A stretch of DNA of 7,848 nt from Pedobacter sp. (GCA_030149995.1 JASLGV010000524.1:1-7848), one strand, 5' to 3'. Shown: positions 1 through 7,612, counted from the stretch's first letter. Made by a program: numbers and translations. The notes: generated from the letters alone by a model not told the origin.

Positions 1-6
1 TTTCGT

Positions 7-14
7 TATATTTA
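7..14 (+). promoter_or_regulatory. Candidate -7 element for the first ORF
   Basis: TATATTTA matches the Bacteroidota sigma-A -7 consensus TAnnTTTG at 7 of 8 positions and ends 5 bases before the ATG at 20. If it is used, the transcript would be nearly leaderless. The -33 region lies outside the window, so only half of the promoter can be judged, and in an AT-rich stretch such a match can arise by chance. Confidence 0.25.
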
Positions 15-19
15 CGGCA

Positions 20-367
20 ATGAGGCATTTTTATTTAATATTTTTCTTTTTATGTACCGTTCAGTTTGTATATGCGGGTACAAAAGATCAAAAGGATATG
101 CTGCCCCGCAAAGGTTTGCAGGTAAGCACTGTATCCAATAAAAAAGCTTCCAGCATAGACGCTGGTTTTTCGGATGTTTACGAAAACATTCAGAAAGATT
201 TTGCCCACCTCCGTAAATGCCAGACAGGCATCTGCATATTGCTTTCATTTTTACCGGTTTTTCTTTTTCAGCGAAAACACATTCCGTTAAAAATGGTAAT
301 AAAAGAATTTAAACGGGGTTACTCCTGTTTGTTTAAAGTATTGCACCCGAAACTCTTTTTCTGGTAA
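20..367 (+). CDS. Small hypothetical protein, probable signal peptide
   Basis: I do not recognise this 115-residue ORF. Its N-terminus looks like a Sec signal peptide: Arg2-His3, then a hydrophobic core (residues 4-18) ending in VYA before Gly20, a plausible signal peptidase I site after Ala19. The following part is polar and Lys-rich (residues 20-66). A second short hydrophobic stretch (about 71-84) is preceded by Cys67 and Cys72, and the tail is basic and aromatic. The frame is open to the left edge of the window, with no stop in positions 2-19, so the true start could lie upstream. I prefer the ATG at 20 because the charged residues sit directly before the hydrophobic core and a -7-like box lies just upstream. 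It ends 57 bp before the antiporter gene with no visible terminator between them, so co-transcription is possible. It could be a chance ORF or a decayed remnant; an antisense ORF covers part of it. Confidence 0.4.
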   Translation: MRHFYLIFFFLCTVQFVYAGTKDQKDMLPRKGLQVSTVSNKKASSIDAGFSDVYENIQKDFAHLRKCQTGICILLSFLPVFLFQRKHIPLKMVIKEFKRGYSCLFKVLHPKLFFW

Positions 368-424
368 CGTTTACACTACTTTTTCAGTACCTGAATATTA
401 TTTTATTACACTTTTAGTTTATCA

Positions 425-2638
425 ATGCACTTACCTGATTTAATTACCGACTTAGGCTTAATTCTTGCTGCTGCAGGAATTACCACCCTTATATTCAAAA
501 AAATAAAACAACCCCTTGTACTGGGGTATATCCTGGCAGGCCTGCTTGTAGGTCCTCATTTTAAATTTCTGCCCACCGTTACCGACTATAAGAGTATTAA
601 CATCTGGGGCGAAATAGGGGTTATTTTCCTTTTGTTTAGTCTGGGGCTCGAATTCAGCTTTAAAAAACTGGTCAAGGTAGGTGGCTCTGCCTCCATTACC
701 GCTGTTGTAGAAGTTGTTTTTATGCTCTCTATCGGCTTTTTTGCCGGTAAGCTAATGGGCTGGAAAACCATGGATAGTATTTTTCTGGGCGGTATTTTAT
801 CGGTTTCTTCTACCACCATCATCATCCGTGCTTTTGAGGAGCTGGGTGTAAAACACAAGAAGTTTGCCGGGCTTGTTTTCGGGGTCCTTATTGTAGAAGA
901 CCTGGTTGCCATCTTATTGCTCGTATTGCTTTCTACACTGGCGGTAAGTCAGCAGTTTGCCGGTAGCGAAATGCTTATTTCAATCTTAAAACTTACCTTT
1001 TTCCTGGTGCTCTGGTTTTTGGGGGGAATTTTCTTAATTCCTTCTTTCTTAAAGGCTACGCGGAAACTCATGAACGACGAAACCATGCTGATTGTATCGC
1101 TGGCGCTTTGTCTGGTGATGGTGTTGCTGGCTGTAAAAGTTGGCTTCTCTCCTGCCCTTGGTGCCTTTATTATGGGATCGATCCTGGCCGAAACCACACT
1201 GGCCGAAAAGATCGAACACCTGACCAAATCGGTTAAAGATTTATTTGCTGCCATTTTCTTTGTATCTGTTGGTATGCTGATCGATCCGCAAATCCTGGTT
1301 GATTATGCACTTCCAATCCTCGTGGTAACCCTGGCAACCATTATTGGTAAGCTTTTCAGTTCTTCAATGGGCGCCTTATTATCGGGGCAGCCGCTTAAAA
1401 CGTCGGTGCAGGCGGGTATGAGCCTGGCACAGATCGGGGAATTCTCTTTCATTATTGCCACCCTTGGTTTAACCTTAAAGGTAACGAGCGATTTCCTTTA
1501 CCCGATTGCGGTGGCGGCCTCTGCCATTACTACGTTTACCACTCCATATCTTATTAAGTTATCGGAACCTTTTTACAATTTTTTGGTTCGGATCTTACCT
1601 AAAAAATGGCTCGACGGTATTACACGCTACAGCTCAAGTACCGAAGGAATTACGACCATGAGCGACTGGAAAATCCTGTTGCGCGCATATGCGTTTAACA
1701 CCATTATCCACTCTGTTATTATTATTGCGGTTATTTTCTTAACCTCGAGATACCTGAAACCTTTTATAGCCGAAAATGTAGGCAATGAGCTAAATGCCAA
1801 GATCATCAGCCTGGTGGTATCGTTTATCATTATGGGGCCGTTCTTGTGGGCACTGTCCATCCGCCGGGTACAAAAAGTGGCTTACTCCCACCTCTGGTTA
1901 AATAAAAAGTATACACGGGGTCCCTTAATTGCCATCGAGGTTTTCAGAATAGCTCTGGGTATTTTCTTTGTTGGCTACCTGATGTACGAATTTTTCGATA
2001 CCTGGATTGCAGCTACGATTGCACTGATCTTAATTGTACTGGGCATGGTAATCTTTTCACGCAAGCTTCAGTCGTTTTACGGTAAACTTGAAAAACGCTT
2101 TATGCTGAACCTCAATGCGCGCGAAAACCAGAAACCAGCCATCCTTCCCTGGGATACGCATTTAACCGAAATTACGGTTTCGCCAGAGTCGGAAGTTGTC
2201 GGGCAAACGCTTGCCAGCCTGATGATCCGCGAGAAATACGGGGTAAACATTGCCATGATTGAACGTGGACGTCTGACCATTCCCACACCGGGCCGGGATG
2301 AAAGAATTTACCCGCACGACCAGTTGCTGCTGATTGGCGCAGACGATCAGCTGGCGGCTGTTAAAAACCTGCTCGAAGTAGACACACCTGAAATAGAGGC
2401 TGAAAAATCTTTTCCGGATAAGGAAATGTCTTTACAAAAGGTTGTGGTTAGCAACCAGTCGCCGGTTTACGGTTTAAGCATCCGCAATGCGGGCATCCGC
2501 GAAAAAGCGCAAGCCCTGATTGTGGGTATTGAGCGCGGAGCCGAACGTATTTTAAACCCTTCTTCCGACTTCGTTTTTGATAACGGCGATGTCATCTGGA
2601 TTGTTGGCAACAGCAAAAAGATTAAAGAAGTTATTTAG
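425..2638 (+). CDS. CPA2/Kef-type cation:proton antiporter with two RCK_C domains
   Basis: This is a 737-residue inner-membrane monovalent cation/H+ antiporter of the CPA2 family (Na_H_Exchanger fold, residues about 8-385). Visible family motifs are LGYILAGLLVGP (33-44), the SSTTIII segment (128-134), VEDL with Asp159 as the likely ion/proton-binding acid, FSPALGAFIMGSILAET (241-257), FFVSVGMLID (278-287), Lys309 in a late transmembrane helix, and AGMSLAQIGEFSFI (330-343). A second hydrophobic block (about 420-545) adds roughly four helices. The cytosolic tail contains two TrkA-C/RCK_C-like modules, about 582-650 and 670-735, each with the typical V-G-x-T/S-L start and a GD/HD-x-(L/I) turn near the end. 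There is no Rossmann-type TrkA-N domain with a GxGxxG motif, unlike E. coli KefB/KefC, so NAD(H) or glutathione gating of the KefC kind is not expected; a small ligand binding the RCK_C pair is an inference. Whether K+ or Na+ is transported cannot be read from the sequence. A strong terminator follows directly, so the transcript ends here. Confidence 0.93.
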   Translation: MHLPDLITDLGLILAAAGITTLIFKKIKQPLVLGYILAGLLVGPHFKFLPTVTDYKSINIWGEIGVIFLLFSLGLEFSFKKLVKVGGSASITAVVEVVFMLSIGFFAGKLMGWKTMDSIFLGGILSVSSTTIIIRAFEELGVKHKKFAGLVFGVLIVEDLVAILLLVLLSTLAVSQQFAGSEMLISILKLTFFLVLWFLGGIFLIPSFLKATRKLMNDETMLIVSLALCLVMVLLAVKVGFSPALGAFIMGSILAETTLAEKIEHLTKSVKDLFAAIFFVSVGMLIDPQILVDYALPILVVTLATIIGKLFSSSMGALLSGQPLKTSVQAGMSLAQIGEFSFIIATLGLTLKVTSDFLYPIAVAASAITTFTTPYLIKLSEPFYNFLVRILPKKWLDGITRYSSSTEGITTMSDWKILLRAYAFNTIIHSVIIIAVIFLTSRYLKPFIAENVGNELNAKIISLVVSFIIMGPFLWALSIRRVQKVAYSHLWLNKKYTRGPLIAIEVFRIALGIFFVGYLMYEFFDTWIAATIALILIVLGMVIFSRKLQSFYGKLEKRFMLNLNARENQKPAILPWDTHLTEITVSPESEVVGQTLASLMIREKYGVNIAMIERGRLTIPTPGRDERIYPHDQLLLIGADDQLAAVKNLLEVDTPEIEAEKSFPDKEMSLQKVVVSNQSPVYGLSIRNAGIREKAQALIVGIERGAERILNPSSDFVFDNGDVIWIVGNSKKIKEVI

Positions 2639-2644
2639 CTTTCT

Positions 2645-2675
2645 GCCGGGTGCTTACAGGCACCCGGCTTTATAC
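2645..2675 (+). terminator. Rho-independent-type terminator after the antiporter gene
   Basis: A perfect 9-bp GC-rich stem (GCCGGGTGC at 2645-2653 with GCACCCGGC at 2660-2668) encloses the 6-base loop TTACAG, and TTTATACTTT follows. It begins 6 bases after the antiporter stop codon. The U-tract is interrupted, but the stem is strong and its placement is ideal. It separates the antiporter from the DUF2157 gene. Confidence 0.85.
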
Positions 2676-2690
2676 TTTGGAATATTATAC

Positions 2691-2698
2691 TATCTTCG
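2691..2698 (+). promoter_or_regulatory. Candidate -7 element for the DUF2157 gene
   Basis: TATCTTCG matches TAnnTTTG at 7 of 8 positions and lies 16 bases before the ATG at 2715, downstream of the terminator where a new promoter is needed. No good -33 TTTG is present at the usual 17-23 bp spacing (a TTTG at 2676-2679 is too close), so this is a weak call. Confidence 0.3.
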
Positions 2699-2714
2699 TA
2701 TATAACCCAAAGAA

Positions 2715-3761
2715 ATGAAAGTCGACAGAGAAAAAAGCGAATTTCTGGATGAAATTATTGACCATTGGCAGGCTGAAGGCTTAATCAATGCGGAAACCGG
2801 AAACAAACTTCGCAAAAGTTATGAGGCCAAAAGTTTCGACTGGCTGCGACTGGCGCAATATGCATTTTGGGTAGCTTTAGCCTGTGGTTTTATTGCCCTG
2901 GGTTCTCTTTTAATCGACAATACCATTCTTAACTACCTTAAAAGACTGTACAATACACCCAACATCGTAATTGCACTGATTTCTGGTGGCCTGGCCGCCT
3001 GGCTGTATATTCTGGGCTTCGAACGGAAAAAGAAATTAAGTCATTTAAAGTTCAGTAATGAAGCCATTGTATTTTCGGCCATTCTTTTAACGGCCAATGC
3101 CATTGCCTATTTTGGAAAATCGATAGATGGTGGTCCGGGTAATTTTTCAATCCTCATTCTGCTTTCTGTTTTTATTTACGGACTGCTGGGGCTTATTTTT
3201 AAATCGAGGCTGATCTGGGTGTTTGCCCTCCTCTCGCTGGGCGCCTGGTTTGGCACGGAAACGGGCTATTTAAGCCGCTGGAATTACTATTTCCTGGGGA
3301 TGAACTATCCACTGCGTTTTGTGGCATTTGGCGCCCTTTTAACAGCTGCTTCGTTTATAATGAGACGCTTTTCCAAAACACAACCTTTTTTTACGGCAAC
3401 CTATATAGCCGGCATGGTTTACTTATTTGTAGCGCTTTGGGCCTTATCCGTTTTCGGAAACTTTGCCAGCCTCGAAGCCTGGTATACAGTGCGGCAGTTA
3501 AGCCTTTTTTACTGGGCACTTTTATCGGCCGCTGTTTGCGTGGCCAGTACTTTATTCGGATTAAAATACAACGATGATATTGCCCGCGAATTTGGGATTA
3601 CCTTTTTGTTTATTAACCTTTATACGCGCTATTTTGAATATTTTTGGGATAGCTGGCACAAGGCCCTGTTTTTTGCCGTACTGGCCGCCTCTTTCTGGCT
3701 GATTGGCCGTAAAGCTGAAAAGATCTGGAATGTAGAGTTTTTAAAATCTTCGAAAGACTGA
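2715..3761 (+). CDS. DUF2157-type multi-pass membrane protein
   Basis: This 348-residue protein has a short cytosolic N-terminal part and a long membrane part. Residues 9-38 (FLDEIIDHWQAEGLI and onward) have the form of the DUF2157 N-terminus, an amphipathic segment ending in a 'GLI..E.G..L' pattern. About eight to ten hydrophobic helices follow from about residue 46 to 332. The C-terminal stretch NLYTRYFEYFWDSWHKALFF (301-320) is the best recognisable part of the DUF2157/DUF4401-like group. No catalytic motif is visible, and the biochemical role of the family is not established. The start at 2715 is supported by the immediate hydrophilic N-terminus and by AAAGAA just before the ATG. The gene follows the antiporter by 76 bp but lies behind a terminator, so I treat it as its own transcription unit. 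The family name is from recognition; the membrane topology is visible in the sequence. Confidence 0.85.
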   Translation: MKVDREKSEFLDEIIDHWQAEGLINAETGNKLRKSYEAKSFDWLRLAQYAFWVALACGFIALGSLLIDNTILNYLKRLYNTPNIVIALISGGLAAWLYILGFERKKKLSHLKFSNEAIVFSAILLTANAIAYFGKSIDGGPGNFSILILLSVFIYGLLGLIFKSRLIWVFALLSLGAWFGTETGYLSRWNYYFLGMNYPLRFVAFGALLTAASFIMRRFSKTQPFFTATYIAGMVYLFVALWALSVFGNFASLEAWYTVRQLSLFYWALLSAAVCVASTLFGLKYNDDIAREFGITFLFINLYTRYFEYFWDSWHKALFFAVLAASFWLIGRKAEKIWNVEFLKSSKD

Positions 3762-3762
3762 C

Positions 3763-3853
3763 CAGCGGTTTATCTTTTGTACGCTGTAGCGCGGGATTCT
3801 TCGCTTCGTTCAGAATGATAAGTTTTTTGCTTTCTCGTGTACAAAAACCACTG
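3763..3853. repeat. 91-bp element bounded by an imperfect inverted repeat
   Basis: The left arm 3763-3782 (CAGCGGTTTATCTTTTGTAC) and the right arm 3839-3853 (reverse complement CAGTGGTTTTTGTAC) share CAGYGGTT and TTTGTAC, with 5 extra bases inserted in the left arm; 8 bp at the inner end (3775-3782 and 3839-3846) are perfectly complementary. The one mismatch becomes a G:U pair on the minus strand. The left arm starts one base after the DUF2157 stop codon. A REP-like core lies inside. It could be a MITE/REP-type unit, or a chance pairing that helps end transcription. No target-site duplication is evident. Confidence 0.45.
3791..3820 (+). repeat. REP-like dispersed intergenic motif
   Basis: The stretch contains ATTCTTCGCTTCGTTCAGAA (from 3796), in which ATTCT (3796-3800) is complementary to AGAAT (3812-3816) around an 11-base loop. 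From memory, closely similar 'attcttcgct.cg.tcagaatgac' sequences recur between genes in many Bacteroidota genomes. Only one copy is present here, so its repeat nature cannot be shown from this window. Confidence 0.5.
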
Positions 3854-3905
3854 AATTGAAGTATATTTCTCTACATATTCTTCGTTTCAGTAGTAATTGG
3901 GTCTT

Positions 3906-3942
3906 AACCACGGAAGGGAGAGAACATTCTCTGTGTGTTCTG
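3906..3942. repeat. Degenerate palindromic dispersed-repeat-like sequence
   Basis: A centre AGAGAA-CA-TTCTCT (3919-3932) forms a 6-bp inverted repeat. It is flanked by AACCACGGAAGG on the left and GTGTGTTCTG on the right. This resembles, from memory, a family of bacterial intergenic palindromes of the type 'accacrgaagg..cagag...ctctgtg.(t)tctg'. The outer arms are now poorly complementary, which suggests a decayed copy. No coding content is seen here. Confidence 0.4.
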
Positions 3943-3963
3943 CTTAGCTACTTAGATAGACAC

Positions 3964-3996
3964 AAAAAAAGAGAATACTTTTTAGGTATCCTCTTT
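3964..3996 (-). terminator. Rho-independent terminator of the uvrA-lysE operon
   Basis: Read on the minus strand, AAAGAGGATAC (3996-3986) pairs with GTATTCTCTTT (3978-3968) as an 11-bp stem with one G:U pair. The loop is 7 bases, and the run of T continues through 3964 (seven T in a row, partly in the stem). On the plus strand the wobble becomes an A/C mismatch and there is no T-tract after the stem, so it serves the minus strand. It lies 38 bases beyond the stop codon of the LysE-type gene. Confidence 0.8.
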
Positions 3997-4033
3997 GCAG
4001 GTCTTTTGAACTTGTATTTTTTAATCCTGATGA

Positions 4034-4684
4034 CTAAAACAATAAGATGGCTTGTTTTACAATAAGGTAAAGGGCCAGTACATATAAAAATATGGCAATC
4101 GATTTATTAATCAACAAACTGCTCAGGGCAAATTTTTCCTGTATATATTGTGCAAAGTGACCATAGGCATATAAAGCAGCGGCCGAACCAATACCTGAAC
4201 CCAAACTAAAAACAACGAGCGACAGATAGTCTGTCTCTATCCATTCGTGTAAAATTACATAATTGCCAAAAAACAACCAGAACGGGATCTGAACAGGATT
4301 TAACACCCCTAATATCAGGCCATACAATACACTTCCGCTGCGTTTATCGTCTGTTTCTTTGGTTTTAGGTATTTTCTTACGGTTAATCCAGGTAATCGTA
4401 CCCATCACCAAAAACATGGTAATCATAAAACAATCGACCACCGTACCCAGACGCACCTCACTTACAGACTCATTCAGGTTTACATCACTCATCATCCAGC
4501 GTGCAAAACGCATCATCCCGAAGGTGAAAAACACTTCTACAACTGCAAAGGAAAGAATGAAATACCATACCTGACGCATGCCCCGGTTAATGGCCAGCTT
4601 AGCCACAGTAAGGTTTATGTTGCCCGGCGGCACATAACCCATTGCATTTAAAAGAATGCCTAAAATAAACGTTAAAAAAAGCAT
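4034..4684 (-). CDS. LysE/RhtB-family exporter (amino-acid export type)
   Basis: This 216-residue inner-membrane protein belongs to the LysE/RhtB superfamily, whose characterised members export amino acids or related small molecules using the proton gradient. About six hydrophobic helices are visible (roughly residues 2-18, 38-58, 83-101, 118-145, 152-175 and 190-213). The N-terminal PPGN motif (19-22) followed by LTVAKLAINRG stands where the family has its PGP/PPG loop. GLILGVLNPVQIPFW (122-136) is the typical mid-protein G-x(6)-NP...FW signature. The loop around 102-117 is Lys-rich and presumably cytosolic. The length is normal (about 200-220). The substrate cannot be deduced. The gene starts 8 bp after the uvrA stop, on the same strand, and ends at a terminator, so it is probably the second gene of a uvrA operon. 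The link to DNA repair is likely only transcriptional. Confidence 0.85.
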   Translation of the reverse strand: MLFLTFILGILLNAMGYVPPGNINLTVAKLAINRGMRQVWYFILSFAVVEVFFTFGMMRFARWMMSDVNLNESVSEVRLGTVVDCFMITMFLVMGTITWINRKKIPKTKETDDKRSGSVLYGLILGVLNPVQIPFWLFFGNYVILHEWIETDYLSLVVFSLGSGIGSAAALYAYGHFAQYIQEKFALSSLLINKSIAIFLYVLALYLIVKQAILLF

Positions 4685-4692
4685 TGCCGAAA

Positions 4693-7506
4693 TTATGGAT
4701 TTATATTCAAATGTGTGGCTAAATATTTACCGGTATAGGATGTTTTGTTGAGTACCAGATTTTCGGGTGTACCTTCAAAAACCACTTCTCCACCACCATC
4801 GCCACCTTCAGGACCAATATCAATTACCCAGTCTGCGCATTTAATCATATCCATATTATGTTCAATAACCAGGATGGTATTACCTTGTTCAATCAGGGTA
4901 TTAAGTGCTTTGAGCAGCTTTTTAATGTCGTGAAAATGCAGTCCGGTTGTTGGCTCATCAAAAATAAACAGTGTTTTACTGGCGTTATTTCCTTTTATTA
5001 AGAAAGAGGCCAGCTTAATACGCTGTGCTTCTCCACCCGAAAGGGTATTGGAAGATTGCCCCAGGTGTACATACCCCAATCCAACATCTACCAGTGGTTG
5101 CAGTTTGTTTAAAATCTTTTGCTCTGATTTAAAGAAAACAACTGCTTCATCAATGGTCATGTCTAAAATTTCAGAAACATTCTTCTCGTGGTAAGTTACA
5201 TCCAGTACCTGCTGTTTAAATCGTTTACCGCCACAAGCTTCGCAAGGCAGGTAAATATCAGCCATAAACTGCATTTCAATTTTCACCTCTCCTTCTCCCT
5301 GGCATACATCACAACGGCCGCCCTCTACGTTAAAAGAGAAAGCTGCCGGTTTTAATCCTGCGGCTTTGGCCGCTGGTAAAGATGCAAAAAGGCTTCTTAC
5401 ATCGTCCCAGGCTTTAACATAAGTAACCGGGTTGGAACGGCTGGAGCGCCCAATGGGGTTCTGATCCACCAGTTCTACCTGGCTTACCAGGTCGTAATTT
5501 CCAAAAATACCATCGTAGGCACCGGTTTGTTCGCCAGCATAGTTGCCAATGGCTTTCTGAAGTGCAGGATATAAAATCTTCTTCACCAAACTGGTTTTAC
5601 CCGATCCTGAAACACCACTTACGGCTGTAAAAACACCGAGCGGAAATTTAACGTCAATATTTTTGAGGTTATTTTCGCGTGCGCCCTTAATCAGGATGTG
5701 GTCTTTCCATTTTCTTCTGGTCGATGGAATTTCAATACTTTCCTTTCCCGATAGGTAACGCCCTGTTAAACTGTTTTTATCTTTTAAAATGGCTGCATAA
5801 TCGCCACTAAAAACCAGATTACCACCGTGAGTTCCGGCTTCGGGGCCAATATCAATAATATAATCGGCGGCACGCATCATTTCTTCTTCGTGTTCGACCA
5901 CCAAAACAGTGTTGCCCACATTACGCAGCGATAGCAATACTTCGATCAGTTTATTGGTATCACGCGGGTGCAATCCGATACTGGGTTCGTCTAATACATA
6001 AATAGAGCCAACCAGACTGCTACCCAGTGAAGTGGCCAGATTAATCCGCTGCGACTCTCCTCCCGACAGGGTATTCGATAAACGGTTTAAAGTAAGGTAA
6101 CCTAAACCAACATTGTTCAGGTATAAAAAGCGGTTGTCGATTTCTGTCAGTAAACGTTTGGCTATTTTCTGCTCATTTTTACTCAGCTCAAGCGTATTGA
6201 AAAATTCAAGTGCTTTTGCCAAAGGCATGAGCACTACATCTATAATGGAGTGTCCGTTTATCTTTACATAAGCGGCATCTTTACGCAGGCGCGATCCTTT
6301 ACAATCGGGACATACCGTTTTACCACGGTATCGCGAGAGCATCACGCGGTATTGTATTTTAAAGGTTTGTGTTTCCAGTTCTGCAAAAAAGGCATCGAGT
6401 CCTTCAAAGTAAGCATTTCCGGTCCACAGTAATCTTTGTTCTGCTTCGGTAAGCTGGCTGTATGGCCTATGAATAGGGAAATCGAATTTTGCTGCCGATT
6501 TTATAAACTTCTGTAACCAGACCCCCATCTTTTCGCCACGCCAGGGTGCAATGGCATTGTCGTACACACTTTTACTCTTATCTGGTATTACGAGGTCTTC
6601 GTCTATACCGATTACATTGCCGTAACCCTCGCAACGCTTGCAGGCACCGTATGGATTATTGAAAGAGAAAAAGTTGGGTGTAGGTTCTTCAAAGCGAATG
6701 CCATCCAGTTCAAACCGATCGCTGAAATGTTTGGTTTTACCTGCTACTTCTACATAGCAATCGCCTTTACCCTCAAAAAAGGCTGTTTGTACGGAGTCGG
6801 CCACCCGGCTAAGGGTTTCTTCTTCGGGATTGGTTACAATACGGTCGATCAGGATCTGAACCGTTTTATCGTCGGTCAGTTCCGTGTCTTTAAAACCTGC
6901 ATCATCCAAAATCGTTTCTATCTTTTCTATTTTCTGGTTAATCAGTACCCGTAAAAATCCTTTCTGCAACAAAATGGCCAGTTCTTCCTTAATGGTGCGG
7001 TTGTTATGCGGATACAAAGGGCAAAAAATGGTCACCGTTGTATCTTCGGGAAGTGCATTTACATAATCCACCACTGTGGTAACGGTATCTTTTTTTACTT
7101 CTTTACCGGATACTGGCGAAATGGTTTTACCAATACGCGAGAAAAGCAGTTTCAGATAATCGTAAATTTCGGTTGAGGTACCCACGGTAGAACGCGGATT
7201 GGAGGTAATTACCTTTTGTTCAATGGCAATTGCCGGCGCAATTCCTTTAATATAATCCACGTCGGGTTTATTCATGCGGCCCATAAACTGGCGTGCATAC
7301 GATGATAAACTCTCTACGTAACGTCTTTGTCCTTCTGCATATAAAGTATCAAATGCCAGCGAAGATTTGCCGGAACCTGACATACCCGTAACCACCACCA
7401 GTTTATTCTTTGGAATGGCTACATCTATGTTCTTAAGGTTATGCACGCGGGCACCTTTTATGATAATATTTTTATGCGGATCTTTTTCGGCCTCTTTTTT
7501 GCTCAT
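4693..7506 (-). CDS. uvrA: Excinuclease ABC subunit UvrA
   Basis: UvrA is the damage-recognition ATPase of nucleotide excision repair; it forms a dimer that loads UvrB on lesions. The 937 residues are full length (E. coli about 940). Visible motifs are Walker [10 protein letters not shown] (41-48), ABC signature I LSGGE (480-484), Walker B I VLDEP (504-508), Walker [11 protein letters not shown] (631-638), signature II LSGGE (822-826) and Walker B II IFDEP (848-852). The insert between Walker A I and signature I includes the UvrB-binding region (about 131-245), so this is the UvrB-interacting class, not a short UvrA2. The C-terminal zinc module is intact: C732, C735, C755, C758 (CX2CX19CX2C). 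The first zinc module is not: only C289/C292 remain, and the expected CxxC about 20 residues earlier is absent. Another CxxC lies at 399-402. The ATG at 7506 is preferred because the conserved part ([15 protein letters not shown]) begins at residue 13, and a TAnnTTTG box lies 59 bp upstream. No E. coli-type LexA box (CTG-N10-CAG) is seen. Confidence 0.97.
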   Translation of the reverse strand: MSKKEAEKDPHKNIIIKGARVHNLKNIDVAIPKNKLVVVTGMSGSGKSSLAFDTLYAEGQRRYVESLSSYARQFMGRMNKPDVDYIKGIAPAIAIEQKVITSNPRSTVGTSTEIYDYLKLLFSRIGKTISPVSGKEVKKDTVTTVVDYVNALPEDTTVTIFCPLYPHNNRTIKEELAILLQKGFLRVLINQKIEKIETILDDAGFKDTELTDDKTVQILIDRIVTNPEEETLSRVADSVQTAFFEGKGDCYVEVAGKTKHFSDRFELDGIRFEEPTPNFFSFNNPYGACKRCEGYGNVIGIDEDLVIPDKSKSVYDNAIAPWRGEKMGVWLQKFIKSAAKFDFPIHRPYSQLTEAEQRLLWTGNAYFEGLDAFFAELETQTFKIQYRVMLSRYRGKTVCPDCKGSRLRKDAAYVKINGHSIIDVVLMPLAKALEFFNTLELSKNEQKIAKRLLTEIDNRFLYLNNVGLGYLTLNRLSNTLSGGESQRINLATSLGSSLVGSIYVLDEPSIGLHPRDTNKLIEVLLSLRNVGNTVLVVEHEEEMMRAADYIIDIGPEAGTHGGNLVFSGDYAAILKDKNSLTGRYLSGKESIEIPSTRRKWKDHILIKGARENNLKNIDVKFPLGVFTAVSGVSGSGKTSLVKKILYPALQKAIGNYAGEQTGAYDGIFGNYDLVSQVELVDQNPIGRSSRSNPVTYVKAWDDVRSLFASLPAAKAAGLKPAAFSFNVEGGRCDVCQGEGEVKIEMQFMADIYLPCEACGGKRFKQQVLDVTYHEKNVSEILDMTIDEAVVFFKSEQKILNKLQPLVDVGLGYVHLGQSSNTLSGGEAQRIKLASFLIKGNNASKTLFIFDEPTTGLHFHDIKKLLKALNTLIEQGNTILVIEHNMDMIKCADWVIDIGPEGGDGGGEVVFEGTPENLVLNKTSYTGKYLATHLNINP

Positions 7507-7530
7507 GAATAGATAAAGAATATAAATAGT

Positions 7531-7555
7531 AAACCCCTGGAATGGATAAGGGTTT
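7531..7555 (-). other. Small inverted repeat in the uvrA leader
   Basis: AAACCC (7531-7536) is complementary to GGGTTT (7550-7555) around a 13-base spacer. It falls between the candidate uvrA promoter and the start codon, so it would lie in the 5' leader RNA or act as an operator. Six base pairs is short and could be chance. Confidence 0.2.
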
Positions 7556-7564
7556 TAAAACATA

Positions 7565-7572
7565 CAAAAATA
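7565..7572 (-). promoter_or_regulatory. Candidate uvrA promoter, -7 element
   Basis: On the minus strand this reads TATTTTTG, a full match to the Bacteroidota TAnnTTTG -7 consensus. Transcription would begin near 7558-7560, giving a leader of about 50 bases before the uvrA ATG. No clear TTTG -33 box is found at 17-23 bp spacing; that region is only AT-rich. Confidence 0.45.
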
Positions 7573-7612
7573 GGGTACAGAGATGGTTAATTTATTTTTT
7601 AACATTTAATTT

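Noticed and set aside
12..248. 78-residue minus-strand ORF antisense to the first small ORF
   Set aside because: Its composition is not protein-like, it has no domain and no promoter or start context, and the plus-strand ORF has a clear signal-peptide pattern instead.
377..384. TACTTTTT as a -7 element for the antiporter gene
   Set aside because: It lacks the final G of TAnnTTTG, has no proper -33 box, and the region is AT-rich, so it is too weak to annotate.
586..1254. Minus-strand ORFs antisense to the antiporter gene
   Set aside because: Ser/Thr-rich shadow translations of a clearly coding strand.
3818..3828. T-run after the REP-like core as a terminator for the DUF2157 gene
   Set aside because: The adjacent stem is only 5 bp with an 11-base loop and ends 6 bases before the T-run, so it does not meet the form of a Rho-independent terminator.
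3856..4065. 69-residue plus-strand ORF starting with TTG
   Set aside because: It needs a non-ATG start, runs through the palindromic repeat and the minus-strand terminator, overlaps the 3' end of the LysE-type gene antisense, and has no recognisable domain.
6727..7066. Plus-strand ORFs antisense to uvrA
   Set aside because: They are frame shadows of a fully conserved uvrA coding region and have no independent support.
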